From Burkholderiaceae bacterium (lineage in GTDB: Bacteria > Pseudomonadota > Gammaproteobacteria > Burkholderiales > Burkholderiaceae_D), in contig JAIENA010000052.1 of assembly GCA_019751755.1 (NCBI GenBank), forward strand, positions 1 through 64,000: DNA of 64,000 nt. Direction: 5' to 3'. The notes below the pieces were generated by a model. The model was not told the DNA's origin. It saw only the letters and a program-made list of their open reading frames with translations, and searched no databases. Within the stretch, counting starts at the first letter, position 1, and every line of letters starts with the position of its first letter. Shown here in pieces: positions 10,654 to 20,388 of the stretch. The translations under genes were made by a program, and so were the position numbers.

Positions 10654-11673
10654 CTATGCGAGGTGAGTCTCAAAATAAGTGCGCGCCTTGGCCAGCTGGG
10701 TTTCCAGCAAGCCATCGGCAGCGATGCCCGCATGCAGGCGGCGCTGGCGGTCGGACGCGCGTAATTCGTTGAGCAGGATGCCACACCATTTGATGCGGTG
10801 CAGCGGCAATACCGCGGCAATGCGCCGTGCGATGGCGCCATCATCGCCCAGCGCCGCCAACAAGGTGCGCTGGAACAGCGCGCCGTGGGCCGCGCCGACC
10901 GGTACTTCCGGCTGGCACTGGAAATCGCAGATCAGCTTGGCGGGGTCGTCCCAGCCGGCATATTCAAAATCCACGAAGGCCAGTTGGCCATCTTGCTCCA
11001 GGGTGTTGTGGAAACCAAAATCGGACGGCGACAGGATCAGCGCGCAGCGCGGCAGCGGGGCGGACAGGTCGCCGTCGCCGGCCAGCGCGGCGCGCGCTTG
11101 CGCATCGAGCCGCTCCCAGGCCGGGACCAGCGTCTCGCGCACAAAGGCATGCGCTGCGCGCTCAATGGTGCTGAGGCCGCTAGCGTCGGCCGGGGCGCAT
11201 GCCAGCAGACCGGCAATCCGGCGCGCCGCCAGGTCCAAATGGGTTTGTACGGCCATGCAGGCATCCGACGCGTTCGGCAGGTTGTCGGCCCCCTCGGCCG
11301 CGCGCAACGCGCACAGCGACGCGATAAAGGCCGCTGCCTGCGCCATATGGTCGTCGCTCAGCACGGCAGGGCGCTGGCCCGGCAACAGCGCATACAGCGC
11401 GCAATTGAGCGACGCGTCCATGCCCAGCGTGCGCGGCACGGTGGTGACGCCATGGCGGGTGCAAAAGTCGAGGAAACGGTATTCCGTGCCCAGTCGGTCG
11501 CGGGTGTCGGCCTGGTGGGAAAAATATTGCTTGAGGATCCAGGGATGGCCGCTGGCGTCCGTCAGGCGCCACACTTCACTGTTGCGCCCGGCGCGCAGCG
11601 CCACCGCGTGCAGCGGTCCGCCAGCGCCGTGCTGCTGACAAAAGGCGGTCACCGCAGGGGAAAGTCCGGTCAT
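10654..11673 (-). CDS. Aminoglycoside phosphotransferase/choline kinase-like small-molecule kinase
   Basis: ALILSPSDFGFHNTLEQDGQLAFVDFEYAGWDDPAKLICDF matches the APH/choline-kinase catalytic region. Confidence 0.8.
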   Translation of the reverse strand: MTGLSPAVTAFCQQHGAGGPLHAVALRAGRNSEVWRLTDASGHPWILKQYFSHQADTRDRLGTEYRFLDFCTRHGVTTVPRTLGMDASLNCALYALLPGQRPAVLSDDHMAQAAAFIASLCALRAAEGADNLPNASDACMAVQTHLDLAARRIAGLLACAPADASGLSTIERAAHAFVRETLVPAWERLDAQARAALAGDGDLSAPLPRCALILSPSDFGFHNTLEQDGQLAFVDFEYAGWDDPAKLICDFQCQPEVPVGAAHGALFQRTLLAALGDDGAIARRIAAVLPLHRIKWCGILLNELRASDRQRRLHAGIAADGLLETQLAKARTYFETHLA

Positions 11674-11681
11674 GCCTACCG

Positions 11682-12287
11682 TTATGCCAGCTTCAGGATG
11701 CCGGGAAGCTGGTCCCACGACGTCATGACGGTCCAGCCAGGCTGGGCTTTGGTATTGCCATCCGGCGAGAACAGGATTTTCTCGACCGTGTCCGGCAGCA
11801 TGGCCAGGATTTCAGGCAAATCATCCACATAGTGCGTGCATTGCTGCGCGACGATGCGGGCGATTTTTTCTTCCTTGGTCAGCTCGAAGAACACTTGTTC
11901 CGTTTGCCATGCCAGGCCATCGGCCGCATGGAAACCCTGCTGGTCCAGCCAGCTGCGCGCGGCCGCGTGCAAGTCCCATTTCTCGCCCATATACGGCCAG
12001 CGGGTTTTATGGCTGACGATGCACATCGGAATATCGTGCCCCGCCAGCGCGCGCAGCGTCTCGCGCATGCCGGGGTAGGGCGCCGCTTCCAGGATGCGCC
12101 CGCCATAGACCGCGCCTTGCAGCTTGGTCCACTCGTCTTCCTGGTCGATGCTGCGCAGGTAGTCGCGCACCGCGTTCTTTTGCGGTGGCGTTTCTTCTGG
12201 AATCAGGTTCAAATCCAGCGCCGCCTGGCGGAACAACTGGTCATAGCTGATCAGCGTGTTGTCGAAGTCTAAGCCTAAGCGCATCAT
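11682..12287 (-). CDS. HAD-superfamily hydrolase/phosphatase-like protein
   Basis: N-terminal LGLDFDNTL (HAD motif I) and VDDLPEIL (motif IV-like). Confidence 0.75.
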   Translation of the reverse strand: MMRLGLDFDNTLISYDQLFRQAALDLNLIPEETPPQKNAVRDYLRSIDQEDEWTKLQGAVYGGRILEAAPYPGMRETLRALAGHDIPMCIVSHKTRWPYMGEKWDLHAAARSWLDQQGFHAADGLAWQTEQVFFELTKEEKIARIVAQQCTHYVDDLPEILAMLPDTVEKILFSPDGNTKAQPGWTVMTSWDQLPGILKLA

Positions 12288-13207
12288 TGACCCAGACGCT
12301 CGAGAATCTGGTGCGTAATCGCATGCGCATCCATGCCCAGCATTTCACGCGCTTCTTCCTGCTCGCCGCAGCCGGACAGGAAACGGTCGGGGCCGGCCAC
12401 GATCAGCACTTTGTTCAAGTCCACGCGCTGGGTATAGCCCCATTCCAGCACGGCGCTGCCGGCGCCGGCGGTGAACGCGTGCTCTTCCACCACCACCACC
12501 AGTTTCTTGGTGGCGAAGGCGTTGCCGAGCAAGGCGTCATCGAGTGGTTTGACCGTGTGCATGCTGACCACTTCGGCGGAAATGCCCTTGGCGGCCAGGT
12601 TTTGCGCGGTCTCCAGCGCCGGGGCAATCATGTTGCCGACCGACAGGATGGTGACATCGGTGCCGGGACGCAGGACGATGCCTTTGCCGATGGTGAACGC
12701 CGGCTCGCCGTCGTGCACGTTCGGTTCGCCCTTCTTGCCGAGGCGGATATAGGTCGGACGGCCCAGGCGCAGCGCATCGCGCACCGCGCCCTTGACTTCG
12801 ATCGGGTCGGCCGGGCACACCACGTGCATATTCGGCAGCGAGCGCAGGATCGCGATGTCTTCCATCGAGTGGTGGGTCGCGCCCAGGTTCGCATACGACA
12901 GGCCGGCGCCGGTGCCGACCACGATCACGGGCAGGTTCGGGTAGCAGATGTCGAGGCGGATCTGTTCCAGCACGCGCGTGGTGTTGAACGGCGTGATGGT
13001 GTACGTGATCGGCCGCAGGCCGGACGCGGCCAGGCCGGATGCCAGGCCCGTCATGTTGGCTTCCGCCACGCCGCAGTTATAGAAGCGGTCCGGATGCTTG
13101 TCTTTGAATTTGTCGAACAGGCGGTTGCCGATGTCACCGGCCAGCATCACCAGTTCAGGATATTCGTCACCCAGTTCGGTGACGGCTTTAGCAAAAGCAT
13201 TTCTCAT
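12284..13207 (-). CDS. Transketolase C-terminal subunit (Pyr + C domains)
   Basis: GDIGNRLFDKFKDKHPDRFYNCGVAEANMTGLASGLAASGLRPITYTITPF...; stand-alone C-terminal half. Confidence 0.92.
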   Translation of the reverse strand: MRNAFAKAVTELGDEYPELVMLAGDIGNRLFDKFKDKHPDRFYNCGVAEANMTGLASGLAASGLRPITYTITPFNTTRVLEQIRLDICYPNLPVIVVGTGAGLSYANLGATHHSMEDIAILRSLPNMHVVCPADPIEVKGAVRDALRLGRPTYIRLGKKGEPNVHDGEPAFTIGKGIVLRPGTDVTILSVGNMIAPALETAQNLAAKGISAEVVSMHTVKPLDDALLGNAFATKKLVVVVEEHAFTAGAGSAVLEWGYTQRVDLNKVLIVAGPDRFLSGCGEQEEAREMLGMDAHAITHQILERLGQ

Positions 13208-13210
13208 GTT

Positions 13211-14011
13211 TTATACGCCCAGTTCCGCTTTGGACTGTTGCACTTCTGCTTCGGTCGGAATGCGATAGTGCCAGTTATTGTCATCTTCCATGAACGACAC
13301 GCCTTTACCTTTGACGGTATGGGCCACGATCATGGTCGGCTGGTCGGGTTTGGTATCGTGGATGGCGGCCAGCAGGGCCGCGTGGTCGTGGCCGTCGATT
13401 TCATGCACGTGCCAGCCGAACGAACGGAATTTTTCCGCCAGCGGGTCCAGGCCCAGCACTTCGCGCGAACGGCCGGTGGCTTGCCACTTATTAAAATCGA
13501 CGAACGCGGTCAGGCTGCCCAGCTTGTTGGCGGACGCGAACAGCGCGGACTCCCACACGGAACCCTCGTTGCACTCGCCATCACTCATCAGCACGAAGGT
13601 GCGGTAATCCTTTTTCTGGATGCGCGCCGCCAGCGCCATGCCGTTGCCGCAGGCCAGGCCGTGGCCCAGCGAACCGGTGGCGGTTTCGACCCCGGCCAGG
13701 CGTGGCGTCGGGTGCTCTTCCAGCAGCGAGCCCTTTTTACCGTAGGTCAGCAAGTCTTCGGGCTTGATAAAGCCTTTCCAGGCCAGCGCCGCGTACAGCG
13801 CGCTGGCGGCGTGGCCTTTGGACAGGATAAAGCGGTCGCGTTCGGGCCATTGCGGATTGGCCGGATCGACCTTCAGCACCGAGTGGTACAGCACCGACAC
13901 CATGTCGATGCAGGACAGCGCGGACGCCAGGTGGGCCGCGCCGGCCCGGTGCGACATTTCAATCGCCGTGGCCCGGAATTGGGCCGCCAGTTGTACGGAA
14001 GTGGTGCTCAT
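13211..14011 (-). CDS. Transketolase N-terminal subunit (PP domain)
   Basis: RDRFILSKGHAASALYAAL, ATGSLGHGLACGNGMALAARI, VLMSDGECNEGSVWE. Confidence 0.92.
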   Translation of the reverse strand: MSTTSVQLAAQFRATAIEMSHRAGAAHLASALSCIDMVSVLYHSVLKVDPANPQWPERDRFILSKGHAASALYAALAWKGFIKPEDLLTYGKKGSLLEEHPTPRLAGVETATGSLGHGLACGNGMALAARIQKKDYRTFVLMSDGECNEGSVWESALFASANKLGSLTAFVDFNKWQATGRSREVLGLDPLAEKFRSFGWHVHEIDGHDHAALLAAIHDTKPDQPTMIVAHTVKGKGVSFMEDDNNWHYRIPTEAEVQQSKAELGV

Positions 14012-14014
14012 GCA

Positions 14015-14959
14015 TTATGCCTGCAGGTTCAGGTGCTTCATCCAGCGCACGGTGTAGTACTCGTCCTTGTCCACCAGTTCGCCGGACTTGAATTTGGCGG
14101 CAACGTCTTCGATCGCTTGCGCCACGGAATATTGCTGCTGGAAGCCGGTGGCGACCAGTTTGTCGGAATTCTGGCGGTACGAACGCGGGTCGTTCGAGGC
14201 CGACACCACGATATCGGCCGGGACCTTGGCGGCCACGCGCTGCGCGATATCCATGATGGAAATGTTTTCAAAGCCGGCGTTGTAGCAGCCGTTGTCGATT
14301 TCCGGATGGGCCAGGAAGTGGCGGTAGACATTGACCATGTCGCCGATGTGGATGTTGGGGCGGGTCTGGTCGCCGCCGAACACCGTCATCTTGCCGTTTT
14401 TCAGCGCTTGCATGGTCAGCATGTTGACCGACACGTCGAGCCGCATGCGCGGCGACCAGCCGCACACGGTGGCCGGGCGCACGCAATGGATGCGCATCTG
14501 GTCGGCGTAGGACAGCAGCACGCGCTCGGCCACCATTTTGGTCTTGTTGTAGGCGGTGATCGGCACCAGTTCCAGGTCTTCCGTCACTTGCGGGTCATCC
14601 TTGACGCCGTACACGCTGCCGGAGCTGGCGAAGATGAATTGCTTGACGCCGGCGCGCACCGCGCGGTCGGCCAGTTGCTGGGTGGCCAGCACATTGACTT
14701 CCCACGACAGCGTCGGGTTCATTTCCACGCCCGGGTCGTTGGCGATATTGGCCAGGTGCAGTACGACTTCCACGCCGTCCAGCGGAATGCTGTCGACGTC
14801 ACGGGTATCCTGTTTCAGCACGGTCAGCTGCGGATGCGGCTGCAGGTGGTTGCCAAACCATTGCGTATCGACCACGGTGATGGTGTGGCCGTCTTTCAGC
14901 AGTTGTTCGGTCAATACGGTGCCAACATAGCCGCAACCGCCGGTAATCAAGAGTTTCAT
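14015..14959 (-). CDS. NAD-dependent sugar epimerase/dehydratase (extended SDR)
   Basis: MKLLITGGCGYVGTVLTEQLL, ASSGSVYG, YNKTKMVAERVLL. Confidence 0.9.
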   Translation of the reverse strand: MKLLITGGCGYVGTVLTEQLLKDGHTITVVDTQWFGNHLQPHPQLTVLKQDTRDVDSIPLDGVEVVLHLANIANDPGVEMNPTLSWEVNVLATQQLADRAVRAGVKQFIFASSGSVYGVKDDPQVTEDLELVPITAYNKTKMVAERVLLSYADQMRIHCVRPATVCGWSPRMRLDVSVNMLTMQALKNGKMTVFGGDQTRPNIHIGDMVNVYRHFLAHPEIDNGCYNAGFENISIMDIAQRVAAKVPADIVVSASNDPRSYRQNSDKLVATGFQQQYSVAQAIEDVAAKFKSGELVDKDEYYTVRWMKHLNLQA

Positions 14960-14967
14960 GGTCGTCC

Positions 14968-15960
14968 TTAGCGCTTATGAATGTAATCCGCTGGCAGGGT
15001 CCGCAGCGTCTCCAGATTGGTATCGACCCAATCCAGCGTTTGCTTGAGGCCTTCAGCGAGGTCAATTTTGTGGGTCCAGCCCAATTCTTTACGGATCTTG
15101 GCGCTGTCGAGCAGGTAAGCCTGGTCTTTGCCGAGGCGGTCTTCGGTGACTTCGACCAGGTCGTCGAAGGCCACGCCGGTGGCCTCGCACACGTGCTCCA
15201 CCAGTTGGCGGATCGACACCGTGTCGTAGGTTGAGATGTGGTAGCTGTCGCCAGCCACGCCGTCTTGCGCGATGCGCAGCGTGGCTTCGGCCACGTCATC
15301 GATATGGATGAACGAGCGCACCGAATGGCCGCCGCCGTGCAATTGCATTTTCTTGCCCAGGCGCGCATACAGCATGGCGCGCGGCATGATGCGGTACAAC
15401 TGCTGGCCCGGGCCATAGACATTGGCCGCGCGGGTGAAGCAGACCGGGAAGTCGTAGGCCTTGAAGAAACTCATCAGATGCAAGTCGCAGGCGGCGCGCG
15501 ACACGGCATACGGCGTGCTGGGGGCGAAATGGAAGGTTTCCGGCAGCCAGCCATCGGTGCTGCCATACACTTCCGGGGTGGTCACATGGACGTATTTTTT
15601 CAGGTATTTCAGCTTGCGCAATTCATCGTGCAGCAGCACCTGGCCGACCACGTTGGTCTGGTACCAGTCGGCCGGCGTGATCCAGCTTTGCGCGACCATG
15701 CCTTGCGCGGCGAAATTGACGATGTATTCCGGCTGCTGTTCATCGATCAGCTTCATCAGCTCGGGCAGCTGGGTGTTCAGGTGGATCTGGTGGAACGCGA
15801 ACTGGCCCGGATGCGCGTGCCATTTGTAGGGCAGCAGCACGTCATGCGGCTCTTCGGAGCGGCTGACGCCGATCACACTGTGTCCACGGTCCAGCAGGTA
15901 ATTGACAAAGCTGGCGCCGGAGAAGGAATTGCTGCCGATAACGAGATAGCGATGGGACAT
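14968..15960 (-). CDS. NAD-dependent sugar epimerase/dehydratase (nucleotide-sugar 4,6-dehydratase-like)
   Basis: YLVIGSNSFSGASFVNYLL, TTPEVYGS, PYAVSRAACDLHL. Confidence 0.88.
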   Translation of the reverse strand: MSHRYLVIGSNSFSGASFVNYLLDRGHSVIGVSRSEEPHDVLLPYKWHAHPGQFAFHQIHLNTQLPELMKLIDEQQPEYIVNFAAQGMVAQSWITPADWYQTNVVGQVLLHDELRKLKYLKKYVHVTTPEVYGSTDGWLPETFHFAPSTPYAVSRAACDLHLMSFFKAYDFPVCFTRAANVYGPGQQLYRIMPRAMLYARLGKKMQLHGGGHSVRSFIHIDDVAEATLRIAQDGVAGDSYHISTYDTVSIRQLVEHVCEATGVAFDDLVEVTEDRLGKDQAYLLDSAKIRKELGWTHKIDLAEGLKQTLDWVDTNLETLRTLPADYIHKR

Positions 15961-16029
15961 GTGGATGGACTGGCAATGGATGGGCGGATTGAACGAAAGG
16001 CCGGCAAGGCCGGCCCGGATGGCGGTCGA

Positions 16030-16605
16030 TCAGGCCGGCGTTTTGGCCGGCGGATTGTCGCACAGGTATTGCATGCACATATGGCCGACCACCAGCTGCA
16101 AGTCTTCGGCGATTTGCATATCGTCGATGGCGAAGTGCAGCGGGGTGCGCGCGAGGTCCTTGCATTTGCCGCCGGAATAGCCGAGCACGGCGAAGGTGTG
16201 CATGCCGAGGGCGTTGCCGGTTTCCAGCGCTTTCACCACGTTGGGTGAATTGCCGCTGCCGGACAAAATGACCAGGATGTCGCCGGCGCGGCCCTTGGCG
16301 CGCAATTGTTCCGAGTAAATCTGGTCATAGCCGAGGTCGTTACCGAGGCAGGTCAGCACGGCGGCATTGGCGCTCAGCGATTCGACCCGCATGCCGACGC
16401 CGTATTGTTTGCCAACGCCGTACAGGAAGTCATTGGCCAGGTGGATCGCGTTGCCGGCGCTGCCGCCGTTGCCGCAGAAATAAATGGAATTGCCGGTGCG
16501 CCAGGCTTCGCGCATGGCCTCGGCCAGCACGGGCACTTGCTGCATGGCGTCGAGGTGCAGGGCCTGGGTCAGTTTGCCGACGTAGTTAGCGATTATTTGC
16601 TGCAT
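16030..16605 (-). CDS. SIS-domain phosphosugar isomerase, GmhA-like
   Basis: YFCGNGGSAGNAIHLANDF and LVILSGSGNSPNVVKALETG. Confidence 0.88.
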   Translation of the reverse strand: MQQIIANYVGKLTQALHLDAMQQVPVLAEAMREAWRTGNSIYFCGNGGSAGNAIHLANDFLYGVGKQYGVGMRVESLSANAAVLTCLGNDLGYDQIYSEQLRAKGRAGDILVILSGSGNSPNVVKALETGNALGMHTFAVLGYSGGKCKDLARTPLHFAIDDMQIAEDLQLVVGHMCMQYLCDNPPAKTPA

Positions 16606-16714
16606 GTTGAGTTTTGCTGACGGGTAGGTGACGACGGCCAGACGTGCGACAAGGTATCTGGAGCCAGGAGAGGCAATGCGCCTCTGAGCGAACCGATCTT
16701 ATTTCTCTTTGTGA

Positions 16715-17884
16715 GTGCCGTCAATCTCAATCAGGCAGGGGTTACACTGCCAATTCTTGGGATTGAACAGAGGGACAGTGATAGTGGAGCAACTTGATTG
16801 CGTGGTGGTGGGCGCCGGGGTGGTCGGTTTGGCGGTGGCGCGTGCGCTGGCGCTGGCGGGCCGCGAGGTGGTGATCCTGGAGTCGGAAAACTGCATCGGC
16901 AGCGGCACCAGTTCGCGCAACAGCGAAGTGATTCATGCCGGTATTTACTATCCGGCCGGTTCGCTGAAAGCGCGCCTGTGTGTGCAGGGCAAGGCGCTGC
17001 TGTACGATTATTGCGCCGCGCACGGCATTGCGCACCGCCGCTGCGGCAAGCTGATCGTCGCCACCGACGCCAGCCAGCTGGCGCAATTGGCGCAAATCCG
17101 CCAGAAAGCCACCGCCAACGGCGTGCACGACCTGCAATTGCTGACGCGCGAACAGGCACTGGCGCTGGAACCGCACTTGCACTGCAGCGGGGCGCTGCTG
17201 TCGCCGTCGACCGGCATCATCGACAGTCATGCCTTTATGCTGAGTTTGCTCGGCGATGCGGAGCGGGCCGGCGCCACGCTGGTGCTGCAGGCGCCGCTCG
17301 ATGGCGGCACGGTGGGGCCGGATGGTCTCTTCCTCAACGTGCAAGGTGAAACCTGGCAAGCCCGCGCGCTGGTCAATTGCGGCGGCATTCACGCGCCCGC
17401 TGTTGCTGCCACGCTACAGGGTTTGGCCGGCGAATATCAGCCCCGTGCTTACTATGCCAAGGGCAATTATTTTTCGTGCAGCGCCCGCGCGCCATTCTCG
17501 CGCCTGATTTATCCGGTGCCGGAACAGGCCGGGCTGGGCGTGCATTTGACGCTCGATTTGGGCGGCCGGGCCCGTTTTGGGCCCGATGTCGAGTGGGTCG
17601 AGACGCCGGAATATGCGGTCGACGTCGGCCGCGCCGCCAGTTTTTATGGGGAAATCCGCAAATATTGGCCGGCGTTGCCCGACCATGCGCTGCGCGCCGA
17701 TTACGCCGGCATCCGGCCCAAGCTCGACGGTCCCGGCCACGCCGCGGCCGACTTCCGCATCGATGATGCCTCGGTGCATGGCATCCCCGGGCTGGTCAAC
17801 TTGTTCGGCATCGAGTCGCCCGGATTGACGGCGTCGCTGGCGCTGGCCGAGCTGGTGTGCGCTCGCTTGCAGGGCGCCGCGTGA
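16715..17884 (+). CDS. FAD-dependent oxidoreductase of the L-2-hydroxyglutarate oxidase-like (DAO) family
   Basis: [44 protein letters not shown]. True start may be GTG 16784. Confidence 0.85.
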   Translation: MPSISIRQGLHCQFLGLNRGTVIVEQLDCVVVGAGVVGLAVARALALAGREVVILESENCIGSGTSSRNSEVIHAGIYYPAGSLKARLCVQGKALLYDYCAAHGIAHRRCGKLIVATDASQLAQLAQIRQKATANGVHDLQLLTREQALALEPHLHCSGALLSPSTGIIDSHAFMLSLLGDAERAGATLVLQAPLDGGTVGPDGLFLNVQGETWQARALVNCGGIHAPAVAATLQGLAGEYQPRAYYAKGNYFSCSARAPFSRLIYPVPEQAGLGVHLTLDLGGRARFGPDVEWVETPEYAVDVGRAASFYGEIRKYWPALPDHALRADYAGIRPKLDGPGHAAADFRIDDASVHGIPGLVNLFGIESPGLTASLALAELVCARLQGAA

Positions 17885-18045
17885 CGCAGTGGCCTGATCG
17901 GATTAGCATGAAATCCATGGTTCCGGTAATATTATTGCAATTTAGCAATTAGCTACCCGTCAACCCCTTTATTCTCCCGATCAGGCGGTACCCCGCGCAG
18001 GTAAGCTGTGGTTCCCTCACTGGATCGAATGAGATCGGATTACCC

Positions 18046-19482
18046 ATGTCAGAAAAGACTGTCCTTGTTTCCGGCAACTTCAATGTACTGCACCCGGGTC
18101 ACCTGCGTTTGCTGCGCTTTGCCAGCGAATGCGGCACCCGCTTGGTGGTGGCCGTGGCGTCGGACCGCATCGCCGGCAAGGCGGCCCACGTGCCGGCCGA
18201 ATTGCGGCTGGAAAGCGTGCAAAGCATTTCCCAGGTCAATGAGGCGTTCATCATGGACGAACCGGTGGCCGACCTGGTGGCGCGCCTGAAGCCCGATATC
18301 GTGGTCAAGGGCAAGGAACATGAATCGGCCGACAATCCCGAACTGGCGGTGCTGGAAAGCTATGGCGGACGCCTGCTGTTCAGTTCCGGCGAAAGCTGGT
18401 TCTCGTCGGCGGACTTGCTGAACAAGGAAATCGAACCGACCAACTTCAGCCCGATCGGCTTGCCGCACGATTACCTGGGGCGCCACCATATCAGCCTGGC
18501 GCGCCTGCGCGAACTGGTCAAGAAATTCGCCACCTGCAAAGTGTGCGTGGTGGGCGACTTGATCATTGATGAATACATCACCTGCGAGCCGCTCGGCATG
18601 TCGCGCGAAGACCCGACCATCGTGGTCAGCCCGATCGATACCACGCGTTTTGTCGGCGGCGCGGGCATCGTGGCGGCGCACGCGGCGGGCATGGGCGCCA
18701 AGGCGGAATTCGTGTCGTTGACGGGTGCCGACGCGGTGCGCACCTATGCGCTCGATGAATTGCAGCGCATGAACGTGTCGGCCCACATGCTGACCGATGA
18801 CAGCCGTCCGACCACCTTGAAGCAGCGCTACCGCTGCCATGGCAAGAGCATGCTGCGCGTTAGCCATTTGCGCCAGGATGCGATTTCCACGCAATTGCAG
18901 GAAGACTTGCTGGCGCTGATGGAAAAAGCCATGGAAGGCGCCAACGTGCTGGTGTTTTCCGATTTTAATTACGGCTTGCTGCCGCAGCCGGTGGTGGACC
19001 GCATCACGGACATGGCGAAAGCCAAGGGCATCTTGCTGGCGGCCGACAGCCAGTCGTCGTCGCAGGTGGGCGATATCTCGCGCTTCCGTGGCATGGACTT
19101 GATCACGCCGACCGAACACGAGGCGCGTCTGGGCGCGCGCAACATGGATGCCGGCCTGGTGGTGCTGGCCGAACTGCTGCGCGGCATGGCCGATGCCCGC
19201 AACGTGCTGTTGAAAATGGGCGGCGAAGGCATGCTGGTGCATGTGGGCGACCAGCCCGGCTCGGAATGGGTGACTGACCGCGTGGGAGCGCTGAACGTGG
19301 CGCCGCGCGATGTCGCCGGCGCCGGCGACAGCCTGTTGATCGCCAGCGCGCTGGCGCTGGCCAGCGGCGCCGATATCTGGGAAGCTGCCTGCCTGGGCGC
19401 CCTGGCGGCGGCGGTGCAGGTGGGCCGCGTCGGCAACGTGCCGATCCAGGCCGAAGAATTGCTGCGCGAGTTGCAGGCATGA
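18046..19482 (+). CDS. Bifunctional HldE-like protein: N-terminal nucleotidyltransferase + C-terminal PfkB/RfaE-type kinase
   Basis: N-terminal VSGNFNVLHPGHLRLLRFA (nucleotidyltransferase HxGH) and VVKGKEHE; C-terminal VGDLIIDEYI and DVAGAGDSLLIASALALASG (PfkB). Confidence 0.9.
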   Translation: MSEKTVLVSGNFNVLHPGHLRLLRFASECGTRLVVAVASDRIAGKAAHVPAELRLESVQSISQVNEAFIMDEPVADLVARLKPDIVVKGKEHESADNPELAVLESYGGRLLFSSGESWFSSADLLNKEIEPTNFSPIGLPHDYLGRHHISLARLRELVKKFATCKVCVVGDLIIDEYITCEPLGMSREDPTIVVSPIDTTRFVGGAGIVAAHAAGMGAKAEFVSLTGADAVRTYALDELQRMNVSAHMLTDDSRPTTLKQRYRCHGKSMLRVSHLRQDAISTQLQEDLLALMEKAMEGANVLVFSDFNYGLLPQPVVDRITDMAKAKGILLAADSQSSSQVGDISRFRGMDLITPTEHEARLGARNMDAGLVVLAELLRGMADARNVLLKMGGEGMLVHVGDQPGSEWVTDRVGALNVAPRDVAGAGDSLLIASALALASGADIWEAACLGALAAAVQVGRVGNVPIQAEELLRELQA

Positions 19483-20168
19483 GGGCGCTGTTGCTGGCAG
19501 CCGGTTTCGGCACCCGTTTGCGCCCGCTGACGGACACCATCCCGAAATGCCTGGTGCCGATCAAGGGCCAGCCCTTGCTCGATATCTGGCTTGAGCGCCT
19601 GACCGATGCCGGCGTCGGGCCGTTCCTGATCAACACCCATTACCTGGCCGACCAGGTGCAAGCCTATGCGGCGACCAGCCGTTATGCGGATCAGCTGCAA
19701 CTGGTGGAGGAAACCACGCTGCTGGGCACGGCCGGCACGCTGATTGCGAATTTGCCGTTCTTTGACGGCGGCGATGCGCTGATGATCCACGCCGACAACT
19801 ACTGTCTGGCGGACTTCAAGGCCTTTTTGGCCGCCCATGCCGCGCGTCCGGCGCATTGCCTGATGACGATGATGACGTTCCGCACCGCCACGCCGCACAC
19901 GTGCGGCATTGTCGAGCTCGATGAACAGGGTGTCGTCGTCGGCTTCCACGAAAAAGTCGCCAACCCGCCGGGCAACCTGGCCAATGGCGCGATTTATCTG
20001 CTGTCGGCCGAGCTACTGGCCCGGCTGGGAGGGGAGTGGGCGCAGGTGACGGACTTCAGCACCGAAGTGCTGCAGCACCTGGTGGGGCGCATTTATACCC
20101 ATGAAACGCCGGCCCGCTTCCTTGATATCGGCACCCCGGAAACCTACGCGCAGGCCAACGCCGACTGA
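19479..20168 (+). CDS. Sugar-1-phosphate nucleotidyltransferase (HddC-like)
   Basis: MRALLLAAGFGTRLRPLTDTIPKCLVPIKGQPLLDIWL; overlaps the preceding stop (ATGA). Confidence 0.9.
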   Translation: MRALLLAAGFGTRLRPLTDTIPKCLVPIKGQPLLDIWLERLTDAGVGPFLINTHYLADQVQAYAATSRYADQLQLVEETTLLGTAGTLIANLPFFDGGDALMIHADNYCLADFKAFLAAHAARPAHCLMTMMTFRTATPHTCGIVELDEQGVVVGFHEKVANPPGNLANGAIYLLSAELLARLGGEWAQVTDFSTEVLQHLVGRIYTHETPARFLDIGTPETYAQANAD

Positions 20169-20388
20169 GTGGGGGCAAACCAAAAAATTTCCTGTACCTT
20201 CAGATGGCCCAGTATACTGACGCGGGCTGCGGCGCTGGCCGCAATGGACAATAAAGTATTTTCGAGCCCTGTCCCTTGCGCCATGCCGGCCCCCGCAACC
20301 ACCTGGCTGGCATGGTCTTCAGCGCGCACCAGGTTCGGACTCCGGTCTGAAAAAATTGCGTTCCATCTGAAACACCAATGCAGGTATT

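Noticed and set aside
12287-14971. 894-aa plus-strand ORF
   Set aside because: Antisense to both transketolase halves and an epimerase; His/Gln/Arg/Gly-rich composition typical of spurious GC-rich antisense ORFs.
17934-17949. Small inverted repeat attgc-aattta-gcaat upstream of the HldE-like gene
   Set aside because: Only 5-bp arms; too short to claim as an operator without conservation data.
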